Assembly: GCA_002424095.1 (NCBI GenBank)
Contig: DIPL01000017.1
Coordinates: 1 to 30,971 of the forward strand
DNA from: Christensenella sp. UBA5489
GTDB lineage: Bacteria; Bacillota; Clostridia; Christensenellales; UBA1242
Length of the DNA: 30,971 nt
Direction of reading: 5' to 3'
The number at the start of each line of letters is the position of its first letter. The first letter of the stretch is position 1. The position numbers were made by a program, and so were the translations under genes. Below the pieces are notes generated by a model. The model saw only the letters and a list, made by a program, of their open reading frames with translations, ran no database searches and had not been told where the DNA came from. Positions 8,391 through 16,629 of the stretch are shown in pieces.

Positions 8391-8419
8391 ATTTTGTTCG
8401 AATTTTGTTTAAAAATTTC

Positions 8420-8911
8420 TTAGTGCAATTTGTCTAAACTTTTTTTAAATAAAGAAAGATGATATTCTTCCTCTGCAATTATAGATTTTAATAAAATTTT
8501 TAAATTTTTATCTTCAATTTTTAAAAGTGCGGTTTTGTAGTCAATTATTGATTTTTCTTTAAGTTCAATATCGGCAATAAGCATTGACTTTGCGTTTTTA
8601 CTATAATTGATTGTTCGAGCACCTAGCCAAATTCCTTGATTTGCAAAAATTGGATTTCCGCCAAAAGTAATAATTTGCTGTGCAAGAATTTTCATATGCC
8701 AAAAATCTTCGCTGGCAATTTTTTCGAATAAAACCCCTAACGACTCGCCGAATGGTGAAAGCAAAAAACTTTGATAGCAAAGTTGGAGATAGGAATAAAC
8801 TTCCCCGCTATTGCCCATATATAAATTCTGTAAGATTTCGGAATAAAAAGGATTGGTTTTAACTTCATAAACCTTGTTATAATGGAATTTTTTTAATCCT
8901 AATTCATCCAT
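8420..8911 (-). CDS. Ferritin-like / rubrerythrin-like four-helix protein
   Basis: A 163-residue all-helical protein that fits the ferritin-like diiron or dimanganese bundle. Candidate metal ligands are E37 in helix 1, E68/D69 with H72 (ASEDFWH) in helix 2, E116 or E119 in helix 3, and E148 with H151 (AEEEYH) in helix 4. The ITFGGNPIF segment after helix 2 is common in small Clostridia ferritin-like proteins. No rubredoxin domain or membrane segment is present. It starts 39 bases after the gerAC stop on the same strand with no visible ribosome binding site or separate promoter, so it is probably the last gene of the germination operon. A role in spore metal or peroxide handling is inference. 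Confidence 0.7.
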   Translation of the reverse strand: MDELGLKKFHYNKVYEVKTNPFYSEILQNLYMGNSGEVYSYLQLCYQSFLLSPFGESLGVLFEKIASEDFWHMKILAQQIITFGGNPIFANQGIWLGARTINYSKNAKSMLIADIELKEKSIIDYKTALLKIEDKNLKILLKSIIAEEEYHLSLFKKSLDKLH

Positions 8912-8950
8912 AAAAACTTTTATGAATTATTGATTAATTTTGTGAATTTT

Positions 8951-10279
8951 TTAATGCGTTGCCTTGACCCTTACATTAACTCTATAATCAATTTCTCTTA
9001 AAAAATCTTTTGATTCATCAAGAGATTCATACCATTTAAGAAACTTACTGTGATTTTGTAATGATAAAGTTTTATAAATATCTATTACATCTGTTTGGTT
9101 TTCTATGATTTTTAAAAGTCCTTTACTAAATTCTTTTTTTACCGTATTTTCAATCTTATTCCTAACTGTTTCTGTTAAATAGTTTTTATCACTAGCTATA
9201 TTATCTTTTTTGCTAGCCAAATCTGGCTGTATTATTTGCTCTGCTTTTATATATAGCTTTATTGTTATTTCCATGACTGGTTTTTCGTTGACGAAGTAGG
9301 AATTTATTTTTACTTCGTTGCCTTCAACACTAAAATAAATTTCTGCATTTTCATAATTCTCATCAGTTATATTTTCTACATGTAGATTTGTGTTTTTAGT
9401 GTTTGTTCCAATCCAATTCAACCCACGCAATTCTTCTTCGCTTAATATAGTTTTGAGTGAACCATCATAAAAAATGATTGCTTTTCCCGTGCTTTGGATA
9501 TACTTCGGACCACCGCTTTCTGCCGAACCGCCACTCTCACTAGCACTTTCGCTTCCTAGCGATTGCAACCCTGAATTTTTGGAACCACCACTTGAACTAC
9601 TTTGAGCACCGCCACTTTCGCCTTTTTGAATCGCACTTACACTTTGCTGTTCACTGCTTGTTGTTTGTTTTGCCTCGTCTTCTCCAACAAGTCCAATAAG
9701 AGAAATTATGGAAGATTTTGTAGGGCTAAAATATCCACGATAAAAGGATTCTATATTTATTTCAAACAAACTCATATAATTTTCATAAAAAAGAGCAATC
9801 TCTTTAAGGTTTATTCCCGAAGCCTGAATAAGACTTTGCTCGCTCATAAGTATTTCTTTTGCCGAAGATGTTGTGCATAATAAAAATGTGTCGTTCGTTA
9901 TTGAATTTGAACGAAAGAAATAGTTGAAAGTATCAATAACAGACTTCTCTGCAAGTTCCTGATTTATAATAACAACGCCTATATGCAAGGTGATTAATTT
10001 TTTTCCAACATTAATAGAAATTAAATCAAGAGCCTCGGTTATTGATGGCGCTTTTGCTGAAAGCAGAAAAAAATTTTCATCATACCGTTCTGTTGGAGTA
10101 ATAACATAAGCAAGAGTGCTGACTTCAAGCTCCTCACCAATTCTATCAACACCAATTGAAACTATATGTAAAAGGTCAACTCCTTCGGGCGGTCTCGCAA
10201 GTCCAGTTGGAACAAAAAATAAAATTAAAATCATTATAAAAATGATAGGTTTTTTAATAAATGCCTTTATAATTTTCAC
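8951..10279 (-). CDS. gerAC: Spore germination protein GerAC (Ger(x)C family), without lipobox
   Basis: This is the C subunit of a GerA-type germinant receptor, which normally sits as a lipoprotein on the outer face of the spore inner membrane. The 442 residues include an N-terminal hydrophobic segment, then LLHIVSIGVDR, which matches the Ger(x)C start, and a C-terminal domain with KIENTVKKEFSKGLL. Two oddities are visible. The expected lipobox Cys before this motif is absent (FFVPTGLARPPEGVD instead). A Ser/Gly/Gln-rich low-complexity insert occupies about residues 200-255, explaining the extra length compared with about 370-400 for the family. The start is GTG 10279 with GGAG about ten bases upstream. 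It follows gerAB by 64 bases. Confidence 0.88.
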   Translation of the reverse strand: MKIIKAFIKKPIIFIMILILFFVPTGLARPPEGVDLLHIVSIGVDRIGEELEVSTLAYVITPTERYDENFFLLSAKAPSITEALDLISINVGKKLITLHIGVVIINQELAEKSVIDTFNYFFRSNSITNDTFLLCTTSSAKEILMSEQSLIQASGINLKEIALFYENYMSLFEINIESFYRGYFSPTKSSIISLIGLVGEDEAKQTTSSEQQSVSAIQKGESGGAQSSSSGGSKNSGLQSLGSESASESGGSAESGGPKYIQSTGKAIIFYDGSLKTILSEEELRGLNWIGTNTKNTNLHVENITDENYENAEIYFSVEGNEVKINSYFVNEKPVMEITIKLYIKAEQIIQPDLASKKDNIASDKNYLTETVRNKIENTVKKEFSKGLLKIIENQTDVIDIYKTLSLQNHSKFLKWYESLDESKDFLREIDYRVNVRVKATH

Positions 10280-10343
10280 CGAACATATTCTCCAAATTTA
10301 ATTTTTTTTGTTTTATTTTTTTTACTTGTTTTTATTATTCATT

Positions 10344-11489
10344 TTATTTATTTTCACAATATTTCATATGATTTTTAACAATTTTTTTACTATAAGGTGA
10401 TTTAATTTTCGCTTTTCCCCTGCCAAATAAATAAAACAGTAATAGAATGAAAGGAATTAAATATCCAATGAAAGCCGAAAAGTGTCTTAAATAGACCGTT
10501 GCAAATGCAACCATATTTTCAAGATTTTGAAAATGTAAATAAAACAAAATAAAGCAAAATATATTAATAAAAATAAGACTTTGTTCATCGCTTACAGCTG
10601 TTATAATTCTCTTTAAACAATCTTTGGAACAATATAAAAACATTGCAGAATTATAAAAAAATAAAAACATTACTGTACCAATTGGAATAAAATCCAATTT
10701 TCCAACATTGCCTATTCGTGTTGAAAATTGCGTCACTTCATAAATTGCACTAGTATGAAAAAATGATGCTGATTGAAAAATATAATAAAATGAAAGAACA
10801 AACACTATGTAGATAATGCACGCAAGAATTCCATAGTTCATAAGTTTTCTACCGAAATTGTTTTCTATTGTTATTTTGTCAATTATGACAAATAAAAAAA
10901 TGAAGTCGCCAAACCAAAAAGAATAATTATATAAACCAGCAAGAAATCCCTCAAACCCATTATTTTGAAAAATATTTAAACCAAAATTTGAAAGCGAAGA
11001 AATCCAAATTGTTGTACTTAAAAATAATCCAGCCACAATTAGCAAAAAGAAAATTTCAAGACTGCGAGCAAAGGCTTGTAAGCCCTTATACGCAAGTGCA
11101 TTTATCACAGGGACAACACACACAAAAAAAATCAATAATGTTGTTTCTTCAAATAATGATATTTTTAAAAAACTGAAACCTTCCGATATCGTAAATAAAA
11201 ATTTACAGACAAAAAAAATAAATAAGAGAAAATAAATAAACTTAATTAAAAATTTAGGCAAAAACAAAGAAAAAATTTCATAGAATGATAAATTAACATA
11301 TCTTTCTTTGATTTTGATTAATAAATATAATATAAAAAGTTCAACGACCAAAATCATCGCAATACAGAGAATGCCTCCATATTCGTTTTCTTTAAAGAAA
11401 AGTGACGGAAGAATTAAAAATTTAGAAGCAAAAAACATTGCAAAACAAAGAAATGCTGTCTGTTTTATATTTATTTTTTCTTTTACCAT
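10344..11489 (-). CDS. gerAB: Spore germination permease GerAB
   Basis: This 381-residue protein is the B subunit of a GerA-type germinant receptor, a member of the APC-related endospore germination permease family that binds the germinant. It is hydrophobic throughout, with about ten membrane segments, starting INIKQTAFLCFAMFF and with a family-like Trp/Phe-rich middle (SFWFGDFIFLFVII). The short cytoplasmic C-terminal tail is basic. It has an AAAGGA ribosome binding site and lies 34 bases after gerAA and before gerAC, the standard A-B-C order. The ligand cannot be predicted. Confidence 0.9.
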   Translation of the reverse strand: MVKEKINIKQTAFLCFAMFFASKFLILPSLFFKENEYGGILCIAMILVVELFILYLLIKIKERYVNLSFYEIFSLFLPKFLIKFIYFLLFIFFVCKFLFTISEGFSFLKISLFEETTLLIFFVCVVPVINALAYKGLQAFARSLEIFFLLIVAGLFLSTTIWISSLSNFGLNIFQNNGFEGFLAGLYNYSFWFGDFIFLFVIIDKITIENNFGRKLMNYGILACIIYIVFVLSFYYIFQSASFFHTSAIYEVTQFSTRIGNVGKLDFIPIGTVMFLFFYNSAMFLYCSKDCLKRIITAVSDEQSLIFINIFCFILFYLHFQNLENMVAFATVYLRHFSAFIGYLIPFILLLFYLFGRGKAKIKSPYSKKIVKNHMKYCENK

Positions 11490-11523
11490 GATTCCTTTTG
11501 TTTTTACCTTTTCAATTTTTTAT

Positions 11524-12975
11524 TTAATTTTCTTCACTTGCCCGCTTTTTGTTTTTAACGTTTAAACTTTTTGGACGCATAGTCATTTTTGAAATTGGTT
11601 GCATAATAATCCCATCTTTTAAATCACCTTTTATGCGTGGAGCATAAGGAGAAAGATATGGCACATTGTAACGTTGAAACGTTGCCATTTCGTTCATTAT
11701 GTATATCATTGCACCGATAATCCCGAGAATTCCTACTGTGCCACCGATAATTAAAAAAACCACACGCAAAATAGTTAGTTGTGCCATTTGGTCAGGAACT
11801 ATGTAAACTGAAATTATGCTCATTGCAATAATCATAACACCAGGCGGTGAAATAAGCCCAGCACTGACACCTGTTTCACCCAAAATTAAAGCGCCAACAA
11901 TTGATGTTGCAAGGCCTAAGTATCGTGGTAACCTCAGACTGGCTTCATATAAAATCTGAAATAAAATTAATATAAAAATCATTTCAATGAAAGGGGTAAA
12001 AGGTAAACTTTCGGTTGTATTACTTATCGTAATTAAAAATCGAAGCGGTAAAATATTATAATGATAAAGTCTTAATGCAAGATATAATCCAGGCACTATT
12101 GTTGCAACTAAAATACCGATAATTCGTATAAATCTTATAAAACTTGTATAAATTGGATTGGTGTAATAGTCATTAGCATTTTGAATATCTTCAAAAATGA
12201 TAAAAGGTAAAGTCAATACAACTGGCGAACCTTCAATTAATATAGATACTCGCCCTTCAAGCATTTTCGCGACAACGATATCAGGTTTTTCAGTAATTCC
12301 TGCTTTTTTAAAAAATTTAATTTCATCTTTTTGTAAATATGAAAGAATATAATGAGTATCAATTATGCCATCAATATTTATATCTTCAAGTTTTTTGGAA
12401 ATTTCTTTTACTATGTGCATATTTGCTATGCCTTTTAAATAAGACAAACAAACTTTTGTTTTAGTGTATGTCCCTATTACAAATTCCTTTAAAACAAGAT
12501 TTTCAGTTGGTAGGCGTTTTCTAAGCATAGCAATATTTGCTTTAATATTCTCGGTAAATCCAACACGGGGTCCATAAATAACAGCATTGGTTGGGGGCTC
12601 ATTGGGCATACGAGATGGAGATTCTTCAATGTCAATAAGCGCACAAGACTTTTCCTTTTCAATAAAAATTGCAACTTTTCCATCAAGAATTCCTGTTATA
12701 ATGTCATCATCTGCGGTCTGAGAATCTTCAATAACCTCAGCACTTGCTGTGTTGACAATTTGGCTTACAATAACTTGTGCGGAAATGTTTGAATGTTTAA
12801 ATGACAACAAAGGCGACATTATCATATCACTTAATTGGTGGTCATTTATTACGCTTTTTATGTACATTACTGCAACTTTTTTATTTCCAATTTTAAATGA
12901 TTTATCGACAATATCCATATTGTCGTTTAATCGCTTTTTAAAAAAATCAATATTTTCTTGGCAAGAAAAAAACAT
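11524..12975 (-). CDS. gerAA: Spore germination protein GerAA
   Basis: GerAA is the A subunit of the germinant receptor, recently shown in Bacillus to form an oligomeric membrane channel. The 483 residues are normal for the family. A soluble N-terminal domain (about 1-280) contains GPRVGFTENIKANIAMLRKR, a typical family segment. Four to five membrane helices follow, with the conserved LPFTPFIEMI and TGVSAGLISPPGV regions, and the protein ends in a basic tail with YLSPYAPRI. The N terminus (ENIDFFKKRL, DIVDKSFKIG) aligns with other GerAA proteins, supporting ATG 12975 as the start. GTGGAG lies 8 bases upstream. A sigma-G-like promoter is placed directly in front. Confidence 0.94.
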   Translation of the reverse strand: MFFSCQENIDFFKKRLNDNMDIVDKSFKIGNKKVAVMYIKSVINDHQLSDMIMSPLLSFKHSNISAQVIVSQIVNTASAEVIEDSQTADDDIITGILDGKVAIFIEKEKSCALIDIEESPSRMPNEPPTNAVIYGPRVGFTENIKANIAMLRKRLPTENLVLKEFVIGTYTKTKVCLSYLKGIANMHIVKEISKKLEDINIDGIIDTHYILSYLQKDEIKFFKKAGITEKPDIVVAKMLEGRVSILIEGSPVVLTLPFIIFEDIQNANDYYTNPIYTSFIRFIRIIGILVATIVPGLYLALRLYHYNILPLRFLITISNTTESLPFTPFIEMIFILILFQILYEASLRLPRYLGLATSIVGALILGETGVSAGLISPPGVMIIAMSIISVYIVPDQMAQLTILRVVFLIIGGTVGILGIIGAMIYIMNEMATFQRYNVPYLSPYAPRIKGDLKDGIIMQPISKMTMRPKSLNVKNKKRASEEN

Positions 12976-13006
12976 ACTAACAACTCCACGGTTAGTATGT
13001 TTTTTT
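12966..13006 (-). terminator. Hairpin between the unknown membrane protein gene and gerAA
   Basis: A perfect 16-bp inverted repeat, AAAAAAACATACTAAC and GTTAGTATGTTTTTTT, flanks a 9-base loop (12982-12990). An A tract, a 9-bp mixed stem and a T tract are the form of an intrinsic terminator usable in both directions, and would stop minus-strand transcripts from the gene ending at 13071. The right arm (minus sense) includes the gerAA ATG. Confidence 0.6.
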
Positions 13007-13023
13007 AAATATCATTTTATGCA
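12993..13023 (-). promoter_or_regulatory. Sigma-G-like promoter of the gerA operon
   Basis: On the minus strand TGCATA (13023-13018), an 18-bp spacer and CATACTA (12999-12993) match the known sigma-G pattern of a TG-ATA-like -35 and CAT--TA -10. Start of transcription would fall around 12985-12989, right at the GTGGAG ribosome binding site, giving a leader of only about 10-14 bases. Forespore expression under sigma G is the established mode for gerA operons, which supports the call. Confidence 0.6.
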
Positions 13024-13070
13024 AAACTATTTATTTTAAAATATAAAATATAAATATTGATTAATGAAAC

Positions 13071-13757
13071 TTAATTTTTTAAGAATATAACCTGCGTCGA
13101 CAAGTCGCTTGACAAATATAAATCATTATTTGTTTCGCTAACTTCTGCCTTAACCGACAAACTATATTCGCCATTTGCCAAAAAATTTAAATCAAAATAA
13201 CCGTAAACCATTCCAGCATTTGACGAAATAATTGCATAATTCAAATTATCTTTTAAAATATTTGTTCCATCTGAACCATAATAAAGGAAAAAGTCAAGCA
13301 ATAAATTTTCGGGCAAATTATCATCTAATGTGAAATATAAGCGATTTTGATTTATTTCAATAACAGGTGTTGCAAGTTTCTTTTCTTTCTTATAACTTAT
13401 CGAATCACAATAATCACTGTTTGCTGAACTTATTGCCCCTAAAATCTTACAAGAAATGGTGAATTCGCCAACCATATTAAAATACGATGTTACTTTAAGA
13501 ATATTTTTTTTACTTTCTAAAATTTGAGGCTCATCCTGAGACTGAGATTGAATGCGGAATTCATATTTAACAGCCCTATCATTAGTGTCAACCTGAATAT
13601 AGGTTTCACCATTAGAAAGAGAAACAACTTGCAATCCTGTCGGTTTGTCTATTTTCGTATAAAAAGAAAAATAATAAATTATACCCAAAGTGATAAGAGC
13701 AACCAATATTAAAACAGAGCCAAGTATAACCCAAAATTTCCAACTTTTTAAATTCAT
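13071..13757 (-). CDS. Membrane-anchored extracellular protein of unknown function
   Basis: I do not recognise this 228-residue protein. It has a short basic N terminus, one membrane segment (about residues 9-30) and an outside region that appears to hold two beta-sandwich, fibronectin-III-like halves: about 38-108 (PTGLQVVSLSNGETYIQVD, YEFRIQS) and 128-228 (LATPVIEINQNRLYFTLDD, ending in SLSVKAEVSE). The two halves have the same X-P-x-hydrophobic start and a -SLSVKA or FTISCKI strand near the end. The gene lies between spo0A and gerAA on the same strand, followed by the hairpin at 12966-13006. A spore or cell-surface role is only suggested by the neighbours. Confidence 0.7.
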   Translation of the reverse strand: MNLKSWKFWVILGSVLILVALITLGIIYYFSFYTKIDKPTGLQVVSLSNGETYIQVDTNDRAVKYEFRIQSQSQDEPQILESKKNILKVTSYFNMVGEFTISCKILGAISSANSDYCDSISYKKEKKLATPVIEINQNRLYFTLDDNLPENLLLDFFLYYGSDGTNILKDNLNYAIISSNAGMVYGYFDLNFLANGEYSLSVKAEVSETNNDLYLSSDLSTQVIFLKN

Positions 13758-13870
13758 ATTAATCTCTTGTTATCATAACATTTTGAAAAATCTATGTCAA
13801 ACAATTTACATTGAATTGCTTTTATTTTAAACTAAATTTTTAAAGTTATGAGTTTTTTAAGTTACTGCTT

Positions 13871-14677
13871 TCAATCACCTATACTTTCCATAAGCATTTT
13901 ATCGGCAACTAGTGCAATGAATTCTCCATTGGTTGGTTTTTCATTTTGATTATAAACTTTAATGCCGAATAAATTGTTAATATTCTCAATTTTTCCTCTA
14001 TTCCACGCAACTTCAATTGCATGGCGAATTGCACGTTCAACTTTACTTGAACTTGTTTCAAATTTATTTGCAATTGATGGATATAAACGCTTCGTAATTG
14101 AATTTATAATGTCAGGCTTGTCAATTGCCATTTTTATTGCTTCCCTTAAAAATTGATAGCCTTTGATATGTGCTGGAATTCCAACCGTTATAAAAACATT
14201 AGAAATTTTTTCTTCAATAATTTTTGTTCTCATATTTTTGAAATTTTGTTTTGGAATCGGATTACTATTTCCAACACCACCAAGTCCTAAAATGTCATTT
14301 ATTCGATTTTCTAAACTTTTCATTTGAATTGGCTTTATCATAAAATATGACACACCGAGCGACAATGCTTTTTCAATAAATCCATTATGTGAAAGACTTG
14401 ATGTAATGATAATTTTCGGCAATTTATTACCAAGTTCTTTTTTTGCTTTTTCTAAAAATTCAAAGCCGTCAATGCCCGTTAAAACAATATCCATAATCAA
14501 AACATCAACTGCACTTTGAGAAAGTGCTTTAAGTGTTTCATTACCATCCTTAGATTGTCCAGCAATTATAAATTTTTCCGAATCTTTAAAGTGCGAAATA
14601 AAATCCGCCCTGCTCTCATCTGCATTATCTGCAATAAACAAATTAATTTTTTTGTTTTCGCTTTTTGAGTTTTCCAT
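13871..14677 (-). CDS. spo0A: Sporulation master regulator Spo0A
   Basis: Spo0A is the phosphorelay response regulator that starts sporulation. The 268 residues match the family (267 in Bacillus subtilis). The receiver domain has the phosphoacceptor Asp at 63 (LIMDIVLTG), Thr at 92 and Lys at 115 (MIKPI). The C-terminal DNA-binding domain carries the diagnostic AHIKGYQFLREAI, KVERAIRHAIEVAWNRG and PTNGEFIALVADKM. The start at 14677 is set by AAGGAGGGG just upstream; an earlier in-frame ATG at 14710 has no ribosome binding site. One oddity is the acidic pocket: the second of the usual adjacent Asp pair is Asn 18 (ADN instead of ADD). Confidence 0.97.
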   Translation of the reverse strand: MENSKSENKKINLFIADNADESRADFISHFKDSEKFIIAGQSKDGNETLKALSQSAVDVLIMDIVLTGIDGFEFLEKAKKELGNKLPKIIITSSLSHNGFIEKALSLGVSYFMIKPIQMKSLENRINDILGLGGVGNSNPIPKQNFKNMRTKIIEEKISNVFITVGIPAHIKGYQFLREAIKMAIDKPDIINSITKRLYPSIANKFETSSSKVERAIRHAIEVAWNRGKIENINNLFGIKVYNQNEKPTNGEFIALVADKMLMESIGD

Positions 14678-14735
14678 AACCCCTCCTTGTATTTTGGTTG
14701 TTATATCCAAAAAATTTCATTAAGAAAACATAATG

Positions 14736-14765
14736 AGCATATCATGAATGTTTAACTGTTGACAA
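14736..14765 (-). promoter_or_regulatory. Possible spo0A promoter
   Basis: Minus-strand TTGTCA (14765-14760), an 18-bp spacer and TATGCT (14741-14736) lie about 60 bases before the spo0A start. I see no exact Spo0A box (TGTCGAA) in the 14711-14930 interval. Confidence 0.3.
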
Positions 14766-14930
14766 ATTAATTAAACATACATTTTTAATTATTTTTTGTC
14801 TAATATTGACTTAAAACAACTAAAAAAATCATTCTCTTGTCTTATTTCAAAAAAAATCTCATTTGATTAAAAGTGTTCGATTTTTATGGTTATAATTGTA
14901 TAAATTTGATTTTATTTTTTATACTCTTGC

Positions 14931-14959
14931 TTGACAATAGTAAAAAAAACATATAAACT
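14931..14959 (+). promoter_or_regulatory. rplI promoter
   Basis: TTGACA at 14931-14936 is followed by TAAACT (14954-14959, 17-bp spacer), overlapping TATAAA (14952-14957, 15 bp). It lies about 30 bases before the rplI start and its AAGGAG ribosome binding site at 14978-14983. Confidence 0.65.
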
Positions 14960-14989
14960 TTTATAAAATGACGGAAAAAGGAGAGTTGT

Positions 14990-15433
14990 ATGAAAATTAT
15001 ATTACTTGCCGATGTCAAAGGAACAGGAAAAAAGGGCGATATTGTTGAGGTGGCGGACGGATATGCTAAAAATTTTCTTTTGAAAAACAAACTTGCACAA
15101 TTTGCCAGCAAAGATGCTCTTACTCAAAATTTAAGTCAAAAAAAATCAGTCGCATTTCACAAACAGCAAGAGAAAAAAGAAGCAATAAAACTAAAAGAAA
15201 CAATTGAAAAAATCTTTCTAAGAATTCCCGTTAAATGTGGCGAAAACGGAAAACTTTTCGGAGCAGTTACTTCAAAAGAAATTGCAGAGGCTTTTGAAAA
15301 ACAAGGGATTAGCATTGATAAAAGAAAAATTGTTTTAAATGATTATATAAAAAATTCAGGAATATATAATCTTGAAGTTAAACTTTTTCCTGAGATTATA
15401 GCAAAGTTTAAAGTTGAAATTATTCCTGAATAA
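14990..15433 (+). CDS. rplI: 50S ribosomal protein L9
   Basis: A 147-residue L9, of normal length. The N-terminal rRNA-binding domain has the family signature (MKIILLADVKGTGKKGDIVEVADGY, then AKNFLL), a long linking helix (about 45-75) and a C-terminal domain (KCGENGKLFGAVTSKEIAEA). It has its own promoter, a good ribosome binding site and a strong terminator, so it appears to be a single-gene unit. In many Bacillota rplI lies with dhh/gdpP and dnaB or with rpsF-ssb-rpsR; here it is about 6 kb from the latter. Confidence 0.98.
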   Translation: MKIILLADVKGTGKKGDIVEVADGYAKNFLLKNKLAQFASKDALTQNLSQKKSVAFHKQQEKKEAIKLKETIEKIFLRIPVKCGENGKLFGAVTSKEIAEAFEKQGISIDKRKIVLNDYIKNSGIYNLEVKLFPEIIAKFKVEIIPE

Positions 15434-15446
15434 TTTTAGTTTGTTT

Positions 15447-15479
15447 AAAAAACGGCGGAGTTTTATTCCGTCGTTTTTT
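15447..15479. terminator. Bidirectional terminator between rplI and gap
   Basis: ACGGCGGA and TCCGTCGT pair (one G-T) around a 7-base loop, flanked by an A tract (15447-15452) and a T tract (15474-15479). Its symmetric form can end rplI on the plus strand and gap on the minus strand. Confidence 0.85.
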
Positions 15480-15567
15480 CCTGCTCGTAGCAAGTTTTTA
15501 AGTGAGAACTTATTCCGCAAATTAGTTTTTAATGGACTCTTCTTTGATTGTTTGTTAATTGCGCCTT

Positions 15568-16581
15568 TTATTCGCTATCAATTTTATTCATATATTCAAT
15601 AAATTTCACAACCATTGATGAATAGCCATATTCATTATCATACCACGCAACTAGTTTTACAAAAGTTGGCGATAACATAATTCCGGCATCAATATCAAAA
15701 ATGCAACCACGTGAATCTCCTATAAAATCAGATGAAACCACTGGCTCATCACAAACGCCAACAATTCCCTTATATTCATTCGATTCGGCTTTTTTCATTA
15801 TTTTAACAATTTCTTCATAAGTTGTTGGATTTTTTAAACGAACGGTCAAGTCCACAACCGAGACATTGACTGTCGGCACACGAAAACTCATACCTGTCAA
15901 TTTGCCTTTCAACTCGGGAATAACTTCGCCTACTGCTTTTGCCGCTCCAGTCGATGATGGAATTATATTATACGATGCCGCTCGCCCTTCTCTATATTCT
16001 TTCTTCGTTGCACCATCAACAACAAGTTGCGTGGCAGTAACTGAGTGTACGGTCGTCATTAAACCTTCTTCAATACCAAAATTATCATTGATAATTTTAG
16101 CAAGTGGGGCAAGACAATTTGTCGTACAACTTGCATTTGAAACAATATCCATTTCTTTTTTATATTCTTTATTATTCACACCCATAACAAACATCGGAAC
16201 TTTTTTCCCCGGTGCGGTTAAAATAACCTTTTTTGCACCTGCTTCAATGTGTGCTTTTGAATCATCGGCGGTTCTAAATTTCCCGCTTGCCTCGCAAATA
16301 TAGTCAGCACCAACTTGCTTCCAACCTATATTTTTTGGTTCCATTTCATTGAAAATTCGAATTTTTTTACCATTTACAACCAAAAAATCATCTTCAATCT
16401 CAACTTTTCCTTTAAAAGTTCCGTGAATTGTGTCATATTTGAATAAATATTTTGCATAATTTAAGTCTATAAATGGGTCATTAATAGCAACGACTTCCAT
16501 ATTTTCTTTTTCACTGATTATTCTAAGCAAAAGTCGTCCGATTCTCCCAAATCCATTAATCCCAACTTTGATTTTTTCCAT
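15568..16581 (-). CDS. gap: Glyceraldehyde-3-phosphate dehydrogenase, type I
   Basis: This 337-residue enzyme oxidises glyceraldehyde 3-phosphate to 1,3-bisphosphoglycerate in glycolysis. The NAD-binding fold starts IKVGINGFGRIGRLLLR, with Asp in AINDPF as expected for NAD preference. The catalytic cysteine lies in SNASCTTNCLAPLAK and the catalytic His in TTVHSVTATQ. The C-terminal WYDNEYGYSS is typical. An AGGAG ribosome binding site precedes ATG 16581. It is monocistronic here, without pgk or tpiA next to it, between a bidirectional terminator and its own promoter. Confidence 0.98.
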   Translation of the reverse strand: MEKIKVGINGFGRIGRLLLRIISEKENMEVVAINDPFIDLNYAKYLFKYDTIHGTFKGKVEIEDDFLVVNGKKIRIFNEMEPKNIGWKQVGADYICEASGKFRTADDSKAHIEAGAKKVILTAPGKKVPMFVMGVNNKEYKKEMDIVSNASCTTNCLAPLAKIINDNFGIEEGLMTTVHSVTATQLVVDGATKKEYREGRAASYNIIPSSTGAAKAVGEVIPELKGKLTGMSFRVPTVNVSVVDLTVRLKNPTTYEEIVKIMKKAESNEYKGIVGVCDEPVVSSDFIGDSRGCIFDIDAGIMLSPTFVKLVAWYDNEYGYSSMVVKFIEYMNKIDSE

Positions 16582-16613
16582 AATTCCTCTCCTATCATTA
16601 TTAAATTAAAATT

Positions 16614-16622
16614 ATTATAACA
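16614..16622 (-). promoter_or_regulatory. Extended -10 promoter of gap
   Basis: On the minus strand TGTTATAAT (16622-16614) is a perfect extended -10 element 33 bases before the gap start. The -35 region is poor (TTAATT-like), as often with extended -10 promoters. Confidence 0.55.
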
Positions 16623-16629
16623 CAATTTT

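Noticed and set aside
15414..15602. Open frame of 62 codons between rplI and gap
   Set aside because: It runs through the strong terminator hairpin at 15447-15479 and has no good start signal.
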